Below, in pieces: positions 1 through 5,981 of a stretch of 6,022 bases of DNA. The notes beneath the pieces are model-generated. The model was given only the letters and a program-made list of their open reading frames with translations. It did not search any database and was not told the DNA's origin. The stretch is from Chloroflexota bacterium. Its GTDB lineage: Bacteria > Chloroflexota > Dehalococcoidia > UBA2979. The position numbers and the translations under genes were made by a program. Each line of letters opens with the position of its first letter. Position 1 is the first letter of the stretch. The DNA lies in NCBI GenBank assembly GCA_027592975.1, contig JAQCJS010000077.1, positions 1 through 6,022 of the forward strand. The letters are read 5' to 3'.

Positions 1-218
1 CTCCCATCGCCCCCGCAGGCGAGGATCGCGTCCCCCCCGCCTCGGGCGTGTGCCGTGGCGCTCGCGATCGCCACCTCGCGGCCGGCGGGAACCTCGATGG
101 TGACGTCCCAGCCGTGCGCGCGCATTGCGGCGGAGGCGGCGTCCAGGGCGGCAGGGGGCAGCGCACGGCGGGCGGCGGGGTTGGCGATCACGACGGCCCT
201 GCGGCGGGGGACGGACAT
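1..218 (-). CDS. Lipid/diacylglycerol kinase-like protein, N-terminal part (cut by window edge)
   Basis: Only the first 72 codons are visible; the rest lies left of the window. The start is ATG at 218-216, with an in-frame TAG four codons upstream, so no longer start is possible; the ribosome site (GGGCAG) is weak. The visible protein fits the beginning of the DAGK_cat / YegS-BmrU lipid kinase fold. A first beta strand, residues 8-12, runs into an NPAA nucleotide-loop motif at 13-16. A helix and 'GWDV' strand follow at 36-39. A second helix then leads to 'AILACGGDG' at 64-72, the GGDG motif that binds ATP phosphates. Family members phosphorylate diacylglycerol, sphingoid or undecaprenol-type lipids at the inner membrane, and the substrate cannot be told from this fragment. 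The gene is divergent from the VOC gene. An NAD kinase is less likely, because NADKs usually lack the early NPxA motif. Confidence 0.75.
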   Translation of the reverse strand, partial: MSVPRRRAVVIANPAARRALPPAALDAASAAMRAHGWDVTIEVPAGREVAIASATAHARGGGDAILACGGDG

Positions 219-314
219 CTGCCCATGCTAGCGCCCATCCCCGGAGCAGGGTGGGCGCAGCGGTCGCCTCGGCTAAGATGGCGGAGCAGCGGCGCGCGGC
301 GGCAGGAGTGCACC
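219..314. promoter_or_regulatory. Divergent intergenic region with a weak candidate promoter for the VOC gene
   Basis: This 96-bp gap separates two divergent genes, so it should hold promoters for both. On the plus strand, TAAGAT at 274-279 matches 4 of 6 bases of the sigma-70 -10 box and lies 35 bases before the TTG start. The -35 position (about 251-256, GTGGGC) is a poor match, so this is a guess. I see no convincing -10/-35 pair for the leftward lipid kinase gene and no clear operator palindrome. Confidence 0.3.
304..308 (+). promoter_or_regulatory. Ribosome binding site that fixes the TTG start of the VOC gene
   Basis: AGGAG lies six bases before TTG at 315-317. The same frame stays open upstream to an ATG at position 48, but that stretch overlaps the divergent lipid kinase gene and encodes Gly/Arg/Ala-rich sequence with no resemblance to the family. 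The GTG at 308-310 is out of frame. The TTG therefore gives the best start, placing the first metal-ligand histidine at residue 9, as usual for VOC domains. Confidence 0.75.
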
Positions 315-1214
315 TTGATCGAGATCGTCCGGTTCGACCACGTCAGCCAGGCCGTGCCTGAGCTGGGGCCGCAGATCGATGTGCTGCAGAGCCTGTTCGG
401 CTTCCGCGCCGGGGAGCGCTTCGAGAGCGAGGACGGCTACCTGGGCGTCCACCTCGCGATGCCCGGGGTGTCCGACCTGGGCTGGGAGGTGCTGTCACCA
501 AGCAGCCCTACCTCCACGGTGCACAAGTTCCTGGAGGGCCCCACGGGGCCGGGGCTCCACCACCTGACGATCCGCGTGCGCGACATCCGGCAGGCGGCGG
601 CGGCCATCCGCGCGGAGGGCGCCCAGCCGTGGGCCGGCGGCCCCGTGATGGAGGGCGAAGAGCCGGACGTCATCTACATCCACCCGCGCGGCGGCGGGCA
701 CGGCTTCCTCTTCCAGCTCTACGAGGGCGAGCCGTGGCACACCATGCCGCCCGTGGAGGACGAGGGACCCCACACGCTGGGCATCAAGGCGCTCAACCAC
801 CTGTCGCACGCGTACTCCTCCTGCGAGGAGATCGGCGACTGGTACGAGCGACTCTTCGGCATGCACACGATCCACCGCTCCTCGGGCGATGGATCGGAGA
901 CGGGCTTCCAGACGCGCGTCCTGGAGCACCGCACGAAGCAGCTCCGCATCGAGAACATCGCGCCCGCCAGCGGCGACTCGTTCATCCAGCGGTTCCTGGA
1001 GCGGCGCGGGCCGGGCATGCACCACGCGACGTTCGAGGTGCATGACTGGGAGCGCGCGGTCAGCGCGTGCGCGCACCACAACGTCCCGATCTTCGGCGAG
1101 CGCGCCGACTCCACGGACGGCGTGCCGTGGCGGGAGGCGTTCATCCACCCGCGCCACACCGGCGGCGTGCTGGTGCAGTTCTTCTGGCAGGCAGAGGACG
1201 GCGCCTGGATCTAG
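315..1214 (+). CDS. Tandem-domain VOC superfamily protein (glyoxalase / methylmalonyl-CoA epimerase-like)
   Basis: This 299-residue protein consists of two VOC (vicinal oxygen chelate) domains, about residues 3-140 and 157-292. Each half opens with a histidine-containing strand (FDHVS, H9; LNHLSH, H162). Each has a mid-domain acidic strand (WEVLSP, E58; RIENIAP, E213) followed by a short FLE helix. A G-x-HH motif follows (GLHHLTI, H82/H83; GMHHATF, H236/H237), and each half ends in an IHPR...GG/GH strand (Q134; Q288). This order closely matches methylmalonyl-CoA epimerase, but that enzyme is a single domain of roughly 140-150 residues, so this is a duplicated form. The glutamate that usually ends the metal site is Gln in both halves. 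VOC enzymes are cytosolic and bind a divalent metal; epimerase, lyase, dioxygenase or non-catalytic binding roles are all open. It appears monocistronic and converges on the potassium channel gene. Family call is firm, substrate unknown. Confidence 0.9.
   Translation: MIEIVRFDHVSQAVPELGPQIDVLQSLFGFRAGERFESEDGYLGVHLAMPGVSDLGWEVLSPSSPTSTVHKFLEGPTGPGLHHLTIRVRDIRQAAAAIRAEGAQPWAGGPVMEGEEPDVIYIHPRGGGHGFLFQLYEGEPWHTMPPVEDEGPHTLGIKALNHLSHAYSSCEEIGDWYERLFGMHTIHRSSGDGSETGFQTRVLEHRTKQLRIENIAPASGDSFIQRFLERRGPGMHHATFEVHDWERAVSACAHHNVPIFGERADSTDGVPWREAFIHPRHTGGVLVQFFWQAEDGAWI
1211..1214. other. Shared palindromic CTAG: overlapping stop codons of two convergent genes
   Basis: CTAG is its own reverse complement. 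The plus-strand VOC gene uses TAG at 1212-1214, and the minus-strand potassium channel gene uses TAG at 1213-1211. The coding regions therefore overlap tail to tail by four bases. There is no intergenic space for a conventional bidirectional terminator; any terminator must lie inside the opposite gene. Confidence 0.95.
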
Positions 1215-2227
1215 GCGACGGGTCGCGTGGCCCCTGTGCGGATGCCGGGGGCGGCCAGCTGGCTGATCGCGGAGCTCTCGCCGTAGACCATGAGCCGGTC
1301 GCCGGCTGCGATCGGCGTGTCGCCACGCGGGCCGATCTGGAGGCCGCCCGCCGATCGCTCAATACCCATCACCTGCACACCGCAGTCCGGCGGGAACATC
1401 TCCTGCACCGCGCGCCCCTCCAGGCCCGCAGCCTCGTCCTCCACCACGATCTCGGCCAGGATGCGGTCGTCGTCGCTGCCGCCTCGGGCCAGCGTGTCCA
1501 TGAACTCCATGAGCATGGGCTGCACCGCGGAGAGCGCCATGCGCCGCCCTCCGATGCGGTACGGCGAGATCACCCGGTCCGCACCGGCCGAGGTGAGCCG
1601 GCGTTCCGCGGAGTCAGACCCCGCGCGCGCCACGATGAACAGCCCGGGGTTGAGCGCCCGCGCCGTGAGGACGATGTAGGTGTTCTCCACGTCCGAGTCC
1701 GCAGCGGCGATCAGCGCTCGCGCGCGATCCACGCCGGCGGTGCGGAGGGTCGCCTCCTCCGTGGCATCCCCATGGACCACGATCGCGCCGGGGTGATCCG
1801 TCCCGGCGAACGAGTGCTCGTCCCGGTCGATGACGACGAAGTGCTCGTGGCGGGCCGCCAACTCGTGCGCCACCTCGTGTCCCACCCGGCCGTATCCGCA
1901 GATCACGAAATGGCGTTCCATGCGTCGCACTTTCCGGCTGCTGCGCCGCAGCCCCAGCTCGTTGGCCAGCTCTCCCACGACGACCTTCTCCACCACGGCG
2001 CTCGCCGTGTAGAAGAGGAGGCCGACGCCGCTGAGGATGTAGACGATGGTGAACAGCTTCGCGCTGGTGTCGAACTCCACGACCTCGCGGAAGCCCACGG
2101 TGGTGAGGGTGGTGACAGCCTGGTAGAGGCCATCGAGCGCTCCGAAGCCCTCCACCAGCCAGTACCAGAGCGTGCCGATCACCAGGAACCCGGCGAGACC
2201 GCCGGTGAGAAGCAGGAGCCGCCGCAC
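1211..2227 (-). CDS. Two-TM RCK-domain potassium channel (TrkA-N/TrkA-C)
   Basis: This 338-residue protein forms a K+ pore in the inner membrane with a cytoplasmic gating domain. TM1 is about residues 4-25. The pore helix and filter lie at 36-48 (TTLTTVGFREV), with T43-V44-G45-F46 in place of TVGYG and Arg47 where the second glycycl position usually is. TM2 is about 58-82. An RCK_N Rossmann domain starts at 106, with GYGRVG at 111-116 and the acidic end of beta-2 at D134 (VVIDRD), a nucleotide-binding arrangement. RCK_C covers about 256-323. The length is normal for the MthK/Kch-like family. The GTG start at 2227 is preceded by GGAGGG at a short spacing of three bases and puts 'MRRLLLL' directly before TM1. 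GTG 2245 adds only six Gly-rich residues and lacks a ribosome site. It lies 41 bp after the VWA gene, probably as the last gene of that operon. Ligand (Ca2+, NAD(H), c-di-AMP or other) is not evident. Confidence 0.9.
   Translation of the reverse strand: MRRLLLLTGGLAGFLVIGTLWYWLVEGFGALDGLYQAVTTLTTVGFREVVEFDTSAKLFTIVYILSGVGLLFYTASAVVEKVVVGELANELGLRRSSRKVRRMERHFVICGYGRVGHEVAHELAARHEHFVVIDRDEHSFAGTDHPGAIVVHGDATEEATLRTAGVDRARALIAAADSDVENTYIVLTARALNPGLFIVARAGSDSAERRLTSAGADRVISPYRIGGRRMALSAVQPMLMEFMDTLARGGSDDDRILAEIVVEDEAAGLEGRAVQEMFPPDCGVQVMGIERSAGGLQIGPRGDTPIAAGDRLMVYGESSAISQLAAPGIRTGATRPVA
1919..1935 (-). promoter_or_regulatory. Possible internal translation start for a soluble RCK subunit
   Basis: ATG at 1921-1919 is codon 103 of the potassium channel gene, exactly at the junction between the TM2 linker and the RCK_N domain (MERHFVICGYG). 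GGAAAG at 1935-1930 lies eight bases upstream and could act as a weak Shine-Dalgarno. The product would be a 236-residue cytosolic RCK protein. MthK is known to make such a protein from an internal Met (M107) to complete its octameric gating ring. Function here is inferred from that parallel. Confidence 0.35.
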
Positions 2228-2237
2228 GTACCCTCCG

Positions 2238-2254
2238 CCGCCCACCGTGGGCGG
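2238..2254 (-). repeat. Perfect GC inverted repeat between the VWA and potassium channel genes
   Basis: CCGCCCAC and GTGGGCGG are exact reverse complements around one base, so the RNA can fold a 7-bp stem with a 3-base loop. It sits just upstream of the GGAGGG ribosome site (2236-2231) of the channel gene. A second hairpin at 2252-2264 (CGGCC-GAG-GGCCG) shares three bases with it, so only one of the two can form. There is no U-tract, so this is not a classical terminator. It could stabilise or process the mRNA or modulate channel translation. Confidence 0.5.
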
Positions 2255-2268
2255 CCGAGGGCCGTCCG

Positions 2269-4530
2269 CTAGCGCTGGGCGATGCGCTTTCGCTTGTGCT
2301 GTACGTAGTCGACGAGAATGTACTCGCCCAACCGGTCTGGTGTCGTGTAGAAGACGCGACCGCCGTTGATCTTCGCCAGCTGGTTCACGAACTCCTTCAG
2401 GTAGTAGTTCCGGTCCAGCATGAACGTGTTGATCGTGATGTCCTGCTGGGTGACGCGCTTCACCGCCTTCAGCGTCTCCCGGATCGTCACCGGGCTGGGC
2501 GGGTACGAGAACTGCGAGCGGCCTCGCTCCAGGTGCGCCGTCGGCTCGCCGTCCGAGATCATCAGGATCTGACGCGACCCCACACGGTGCTTCGCCAGCA
2601 GCCGCTCCGCCAAGAGCAGGGCGTGGTGCATGTTCGTGCCCAGGACGCTCTCGTCCCAGCGGACGTACGGCAACTCCTGCGGCTTCAGTTCCCGCGCGTA
2701 GGCGGAGAAGCCGATGATGTAGAGGCTGTCCTTCGGGTACTGCGCCTTGATCAGGTTCTGCAGCGCCAGCGCTACCTTCTTCGCCGCCTGGAACGAGCCG
2801 CGCAGCGCCATGGACCACGACAGGTCCACCATGAGCACCGTGGTCGTCGTCGTCATGAGCTCGCTGCGGTAGATCTCGAAGTCGTCCGGCGACAGGTGTA
2901 CGGGCGAGCCCGAGCCTTCGCGTTCCACGGCGTTCATGATCGTCTTGCGCATGTCCAGGTGGAACGGGTCGCCGAACTCGTACGGCTTGGACTCGTCCAG
3001 CCGCTCGCCGTGGCGGCCGCTCTCGGGCAGCGGGTGGTTGCCGATGCCCTGCTTCTTGAGCTGGCGGTAGATCTCCGTGAGCGCGTTCTGGCCGATCATC
3101 CGCGTGCCGCGGGGGGTGAGTTGCCACTCATTGCCCTCGCGGCGGATGTAGCCCGCCTGCTCCAGGACCTCCAGCAGTTGCTTCAGCTCATCGAACGACT
3201 CCACGGCGTCGTCGCCCAGGAGTTCACGGAGCGCCTCGGTGTCCACCTGGTCCAGCTCGCCGGTGTACTGCGCGCGCTCCAGCCCGCGCTCCAGCGCATC
3301 GATGTCCTGCATCTCGCCCATGAGATCCATGGCGGCCTGCAGGTCGACCTCCTGGTCGCCCCGGAACGGGTACGAGTTGGACTGGTCACGCGAGGGGTTG
3401 AGGAAGTCGAGGTTCTGCGCCAACTCGGACATCTCCGCCTCGAGCTCCGGGTCGCCCAGCTTGTCGGCAAGGAGCGACTGGAGTTGCTGACGCTGGTCGC
3501 CGGGCAATGAGTCCATGAGCGACTGCATGGCGGACATCTGCGCCTGCATCTGCTGGATCAGTTCGTCGAGGTTCTGCGGCGGGTTGTCGCCGAACATGTC
3601 GCCGAACTGATCCATGAAGCCGTCGAAGTCGGGCTGGTCGCCGCGCATCCGCTGCGCCAGCATGTCGTTCAGCGCCCGGACCATGTCCTTCATGCGCTGC
3701 TTGTCGCCGTCCGACATCTCCTCGACCATCTTCTGGACGTCTTTGAAGAAGGAGTTCGTCATCGCCTGCTTGAGCTGATCCACCAGCTCCTGGAAGCGTG
3801 ACTGGGCGTCGGGGTTCAGGAACTCGTAGTTCTGCAGGTCCTTCATCTGACCCGCGGTGTCCTGCGGCAACTGGTCGAGGAACTGCTGCTTGCGCTCCGC
3901 GATGCGGCGCAGCATCTCTTCGAACTGCTCCTGCTCGGACTGGCCACCCTGCTGCCCCCGCTGCCCCGAGGTGCCCGGCTCGCCATCGTCGCCGGACTGG
4001 CCCTGCTGCCCCCGCTGACCTCGAGGTGACTGCATCCCCTGCTGGCCGGACTCGCTGGGCTGCTGCCCCTCGGCACTCTCCGCGCCGTCGCCATCCTGCG
4101 CGGCGTCGTCGCCGGGCTGCTGCTGCGCGCCGCTGGCGTCGGGCTGGCCGTCTCGGCCCTCGCCGGCCTCGCCCTGCTGGTCGCGCTGCCGCTGTGACTC
4201 CTGCTGGGCGAGGCGCTCGTCCAGCGTCTGCCGTTCGAGGTCGAGGATCTCCTGCAGCTGGCGCTTCAGATCCTCCATCACGCCGCCCAGATCGAACTGG
4301 TCGAGTCGCTGGCGGCGCTGCTGGCGGAGCTGCTGCAGGAGGTCGCGGAGGCCCTGGGTGCGGTCGCCCTGCTGGCCGCGCATGCCGCGCTGCATCAGGT
4401 TCCGCAGCGCGTGCTGCAGGTCACCGAAGTTCATCAGGTCGTCGGCCAGCGCGTCCAGAACCTGGTTCGGGTCCAGACTCGGGATCGACTGCGTGCCGTC
4501 CCACTCGCTGTAGCGGTAGATCATCGCCAC
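2269..4530 (-). CDS. VWA (MIDAS) domain partner protein of the AAA+ ATPase, Rv0959-like
   Basis: This 753-residue cytosolic protein has no signal peptide or membrane segment. A conserved-looking N-terminal block with long helices covers residues 1-110. A Gln/Gly/Asp-rich low-complexity stretch follows at about 105-203, then a helical region at 203-440. A winged-helix-like segment lies at about 445-480 (LEQAGYIRREGNEWQLTPRG). The VWA domain spans about 560-740, and its metal-ion-dependent adhesion site is complete: D569-L-S571-W-S573, T632 (GTNMHH) and D660 (ISDGEPT). VWA-MIDAS partners of AAA+ motors bind Mg2+ and couple the motor to a client protein, as in BchD, CobT, ViaA and NorD. The general plan, including 'KPYEFGDPF' and 'INTFMLDRNYYL', matches my memory of the Rv0959 family, whose function is unknown. 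GTG at 4530 has GAGG five bases upstream; ATG at 4524 is two codons later and is the alternative. The AAA+ gene lies 47 bp upstream. Confidence 0.92.
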   Translation of the reverse strand: MAMIYRYSEWDGTQSIPSLDPNQVLDALADDLMNFGDLQHALRNLMQRGMRGQQGDRTQGLRDLLQQLRQQRRQRLDQFDLGGVMEDLKRQLQEILDLERQTLDERLAQQESQRQRDQQGEAGEGRDGQPDASGAQQQPGDDAAQDGDGAESAEGQQPSESGQQGMQSPRGQRGQQGQSGDDGEPGTSGQRGQQGGQSEQEQFEEMLRRIAERKQQFLDQLPQDTAGQMKDLQNYEFLNPDAQSRFQELVDQLKQAMTNSFFKDVQKMVEEMSDGDKQRMKDMVRALNDMLAQRMRGDQPDFDGFMDQFGDMFGDNPPQNLDELIQQMQAQMSAMQSLMDSLPGDQRQQLQSLLADKLGDPELEAEMSELAQNLDFLNPSRDQSNSYPFRGDQEVDLQAAMDLMGEMQDIDALERGLERAQYTGELDQVDTEALRELLGDDAVESFDELKQLLEVLEQAGYIRREGNEWQLTPRGTRMIGQNALTEIYRQLKKQGIGNHPLPESGRHGERLDESKPYEFGDPFHLDMRKTIMNAVEREGSGSPVHLSPDDFEIYRSELMTTTTTVLMVDLSWSMALRGSFQAAKKVALALQNLIKAQYPKDSLYIIGFSAYARELKPQELPYVRWDESVLGTNMHHALLLAERLLAKHRVGSRQILMISDGEPTAHLERGRSQFSYPPSPVTIRETLKAVKRVTQQDITINTFMLDRNYYLKEFVNQLAKINGGRVFYTTPDRLGEYILVDYVQHKRKRIAQR
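3922..4218 (-). repeat. Low-complexity Gln/Gly/Asp/Ser segment in the VWA protein
   Basis: Codons 105-203 of the VWA gene encode a stretch dominated by Gln, Gly, Asp, Glu and Ser with few hydrophobic residues, predicted to be disordered. It separates the N-terminal helical block from the 'EFLNPDAQSRFQEL' region. It would act as a flexible tether, and it accounts for most of the extra length over the roughly 670-residue Rv0959 as I recall it. Confidence 0.8.
3947..4017 (-). repeat. 17-bp direct repeat, two copies 54 bp apart
   Basis: CCCTGCTGCCCCCGCTG (plus-strand reading) occurs at 3947-3963 and again at 4001-4017. The offset is 54 bp, or 18 codons, so both copies are in the same frame and encode GQRGQQG at residues 189-195 and 171-177 of the VWA protein. 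The flanks are also similar but carry small differences. This looks like an internal duplication in the low-complexity linker and could be a site of length variation. Confidence 0.85.
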
Positions 4531-4570
4531 GAGAGCCTCGATTCGGGCGACGGTCGATCGCGGGGATCCG

Positions 4571-4587
4571 CCGGGGGCTATCCCCGG
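4571..4587 (-). repeat. GC hairpin over the stop codon of the AAA+ gene
   Basis: CCGGGG (4571-4576) and CCCCGG (4582-4587) can pair as a 6-bp all-GC stem with a 5-base loop, and the loop contains the AAA+ gene's TAG (4580-4578). No U-tract follows, so full termination is unlikely. It may pause RNA polymerase, protect or mark a processing point in the mRNA, or tune downstream VWA expression. The remaining intergenic sequence (4531-4570) holds only the VWA ribosome site. Confidence 0.45.
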
Positions 4588-5981
4588 TAGAGCGCCCGTC
4601 CCGACACGCGGTCCTTGTTCAGCCGCTTGTTGAGGTGCAGCCCCTCCAGCACGAACTCGATCGCGCTCGCCTGCACCTGGGGGCGCTCGTCGCGCGTGAT
4701 CTCGCCGACCACCTCGGCCAGCCCGTCGATCTCGTTCAGCAGGCGCTGGTACTCGGTCGCTGCCTTCGCCTCGCCGGTCTCCACGGAGCGGCCGCTGCGG
4801 AAGGCGTCCACCACCACGTCCATGTCATGGTCGCCGATGAGCCGGTTGAAGGTCGCCACCACGGCGCCCTGCACCAGGCGGTCAAGGATCTGCTCGTCCT
4901 TGCCCTCCTCCACCGTCTCCAGCTCCACCTTGCCCTGCAGTGAGGGGGTGATGAAGGCGAGGTCGGACACGCGCGGCACGGCCACGCGGTCGCCCAGGCG
5001 GATCGCACGCCGCGTGGCGTTCGCGATCATCGTCTCGTAGTCGGCGATCGAGGCGCGCACCGATACGCCGGAGCGCTGGTTCACGTCGGGCGACCGGCGC
5101 GCGAGGCGCGTGATCTCCGCGATGACCTGCTTCATGTAGTCGGGGACGATCACCTCGATATCGGTGTCGCCGAAGAGGTGTGCGGCCTCCGTCTCCATGA
5201 TCGCGACCTCGGCCTCGACCGTGGTCGGGTAGTGCGTGCGGATCTGCGCGCCGTAGCGATCCTTCAGCGGGGTGATGATGCGCCCGCGATTGGTGTAGTC
5301 CTCCGGGTTCGCCGTCGCCACCACCAGGACGTCCAGCGGCAGGCGCACCTTGTGCCCGCGGATCTGCACGTCGCGCTCTTCCATCACGTTCAGTAGACCG
5401 ACCTGGATGCGCTCCGAGAGATCCGGCAGCTCGTTCAGCGCGAAGATGCCGCGGTTGGTGTGCGGGATCAGCCCGTAGTGGATGGTGAAGGCGTCACTGA
5501 GGTAACGCCCTTCGGCGACCTTGATCGGGTCCACCTCGCCAATGAGATCCGCGATTGTGATGTCGGGCGTGGCGAGCTTCTCGCCGTAGCGCTCGTCACG
5601 ATGCATCCAGTCGATCGGGGCGTTGTCGCCCTGCTCCGCGACGATCTGCCGGCCCAGCGGCGTGATCGGCGCGAAGGGGTGCTCGGGGATCTCGCAGCCC
5701 GCCAGGACCGGCGTCCACTCGTCCAGCAGCGAGGTGAGCGCGCGGATGATGCGCGACTTCGCCTGGCCGCGTTCTCCCAGCAGGATGACGTCCTGCCCGG
5801 AGAGGATGGCGTTCTCAAGCTGTGGGATGACGGTGTCGTCGTATCCGACGACACCGGGGAAGAGGCGCTCGCCAGCGCGGATCTTCGCGATCAGGTTCTT
5901 GCGGAGTTCTTGGCGCACCGGCAGAACCGCGATGCCCGCAGCCCTCAGCGCGCCCAGCGTTGCAGGTCGATCGTTCGCCAA
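4578..5981 (-). CDS. AAA+ ATPase of the MoxR / Mg-chelatase type, Rv0958-like
   Basis: This 467-residue cytosolic ATPase is presumed to form a ring and to remodel or load a client through its VWA partner. Walker A is GERGQAKS at 69-76 (K75, S76). The Walker B position reads FALNELPD at 180-187, with Asn183 replacing the usual Asp while the catalytic Glu184 is kept. Sensor 1 is N225 (ATANPEDY), a candidate arginine finger is R242 (LKDRYG), and sensor 2 is R309 in GVSVRAS at 305-311. A helical lid and C-terminal helices follow to 467. The block 'LATPDITIADLIGEVDPIKV' at 136-155 resembles the chelatase I-subunit insertion before Walker B. The length matches Rv0958, annotated as a probable magnesium chelatase (about 459 aa as I recall). 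TTG at 5981 is chosen because no ATG/GTG/TTG occurs further upstream in frame and 'TLGALRAAG' fits the family N-terminus. A G-rich GGGGGA eight bases before it is only a fair ribosome site. It is probably the first gene of the AAA+/VWA/channel operon. Confidence 0.92.
   Translation of the reverse strand: MANDRPATLGALRAAGIAVLPVRQELRKNLIAKIRAGERLFPGVVGYDDTVIPQLENAILSGQDVILLGERGQAKSRIIRALTSLLDEWTPVLAGCEIPEHPFAPITPLGRQIVAEQGDNAPIDWMHRDERYGEKLATPDITIADLIGEVDPIKVAEGRYLSDAFTIHYGLIPHTNRGIFALNELPDLSERIQVGLLNVMEERDVQIRGHKVRLPLDVLVVATANPEDYTNRGRIITPLKDRYGAQIRTHYPTTVEAEVAIMETEAAHLFGDTDIEVIVPDYMKQVIAEITRLARRSPDVNQRSGVSVRASIADYETMIANATRRAIRLGDRVAVPRVSDLAFITPSLQGKVELETVEEGKDEQILDRLVQGAVVATFNRLIGDHDMDVVVDAFRSGRSVETGEAKAATEYQRLLNEIDGLAEVVGEITRDERPQVQASAIEFVLEGLHLNKRLNKDRVSGRALYRG

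Noticed and set aside
64..71. GCGATCGC octamer, similar to the cyanobacterial HIP1 repeat
   Set aside because: I noticed it only once here, inside coding sequence; one copy in GC-rich DNA is expected by chance.
48..314. N-terminal extension of the VOC reading frame from ATG 48
   Set aside because: The 89 extra codons are Gly/Arg/Ala-rich, overlap the opposite-strand lipid kinase gene and lack family similarity; TTG 315 has a good ribosome site.
495..1157. 220-codon open frame antisense to the VOC gene
   Set aside because: High GC with third-position bias produces long antisense frames; the translation is Arg/Val/Ala-rich and shows no motif.
2272..3127. Long minus-strand extension of the channel reading frame to 3127
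   Set aside because: It is a shadow of the VWA gene in another frame: Arg/Pro/Gly-rich with no recognisable domain, while TM1 begins right after GTG 2227.
2296..3510. 404-codon plus-strand open frame opposite the VWA gene
   Set aside because: It mirrors the VWA codons (Leu/Val/Arg-rich shadow), while the minus-strand frame has a complete MIDAS motif.
4571..4587. Intrinsic terminator after the AAA+ gene
   Set aside because: The stem is short and has no U-tract in the transcribed direction, and the VWA gene starts 47 bp later, so read-through is expected.
3798..4943. 381-codon plus-strand open frame across the VWA/AAA+ junction
   Set aside because: It spans two real genes and their gap, and its Arg/Ala/Pro/Gly-rich product is typical of a GC shadow.
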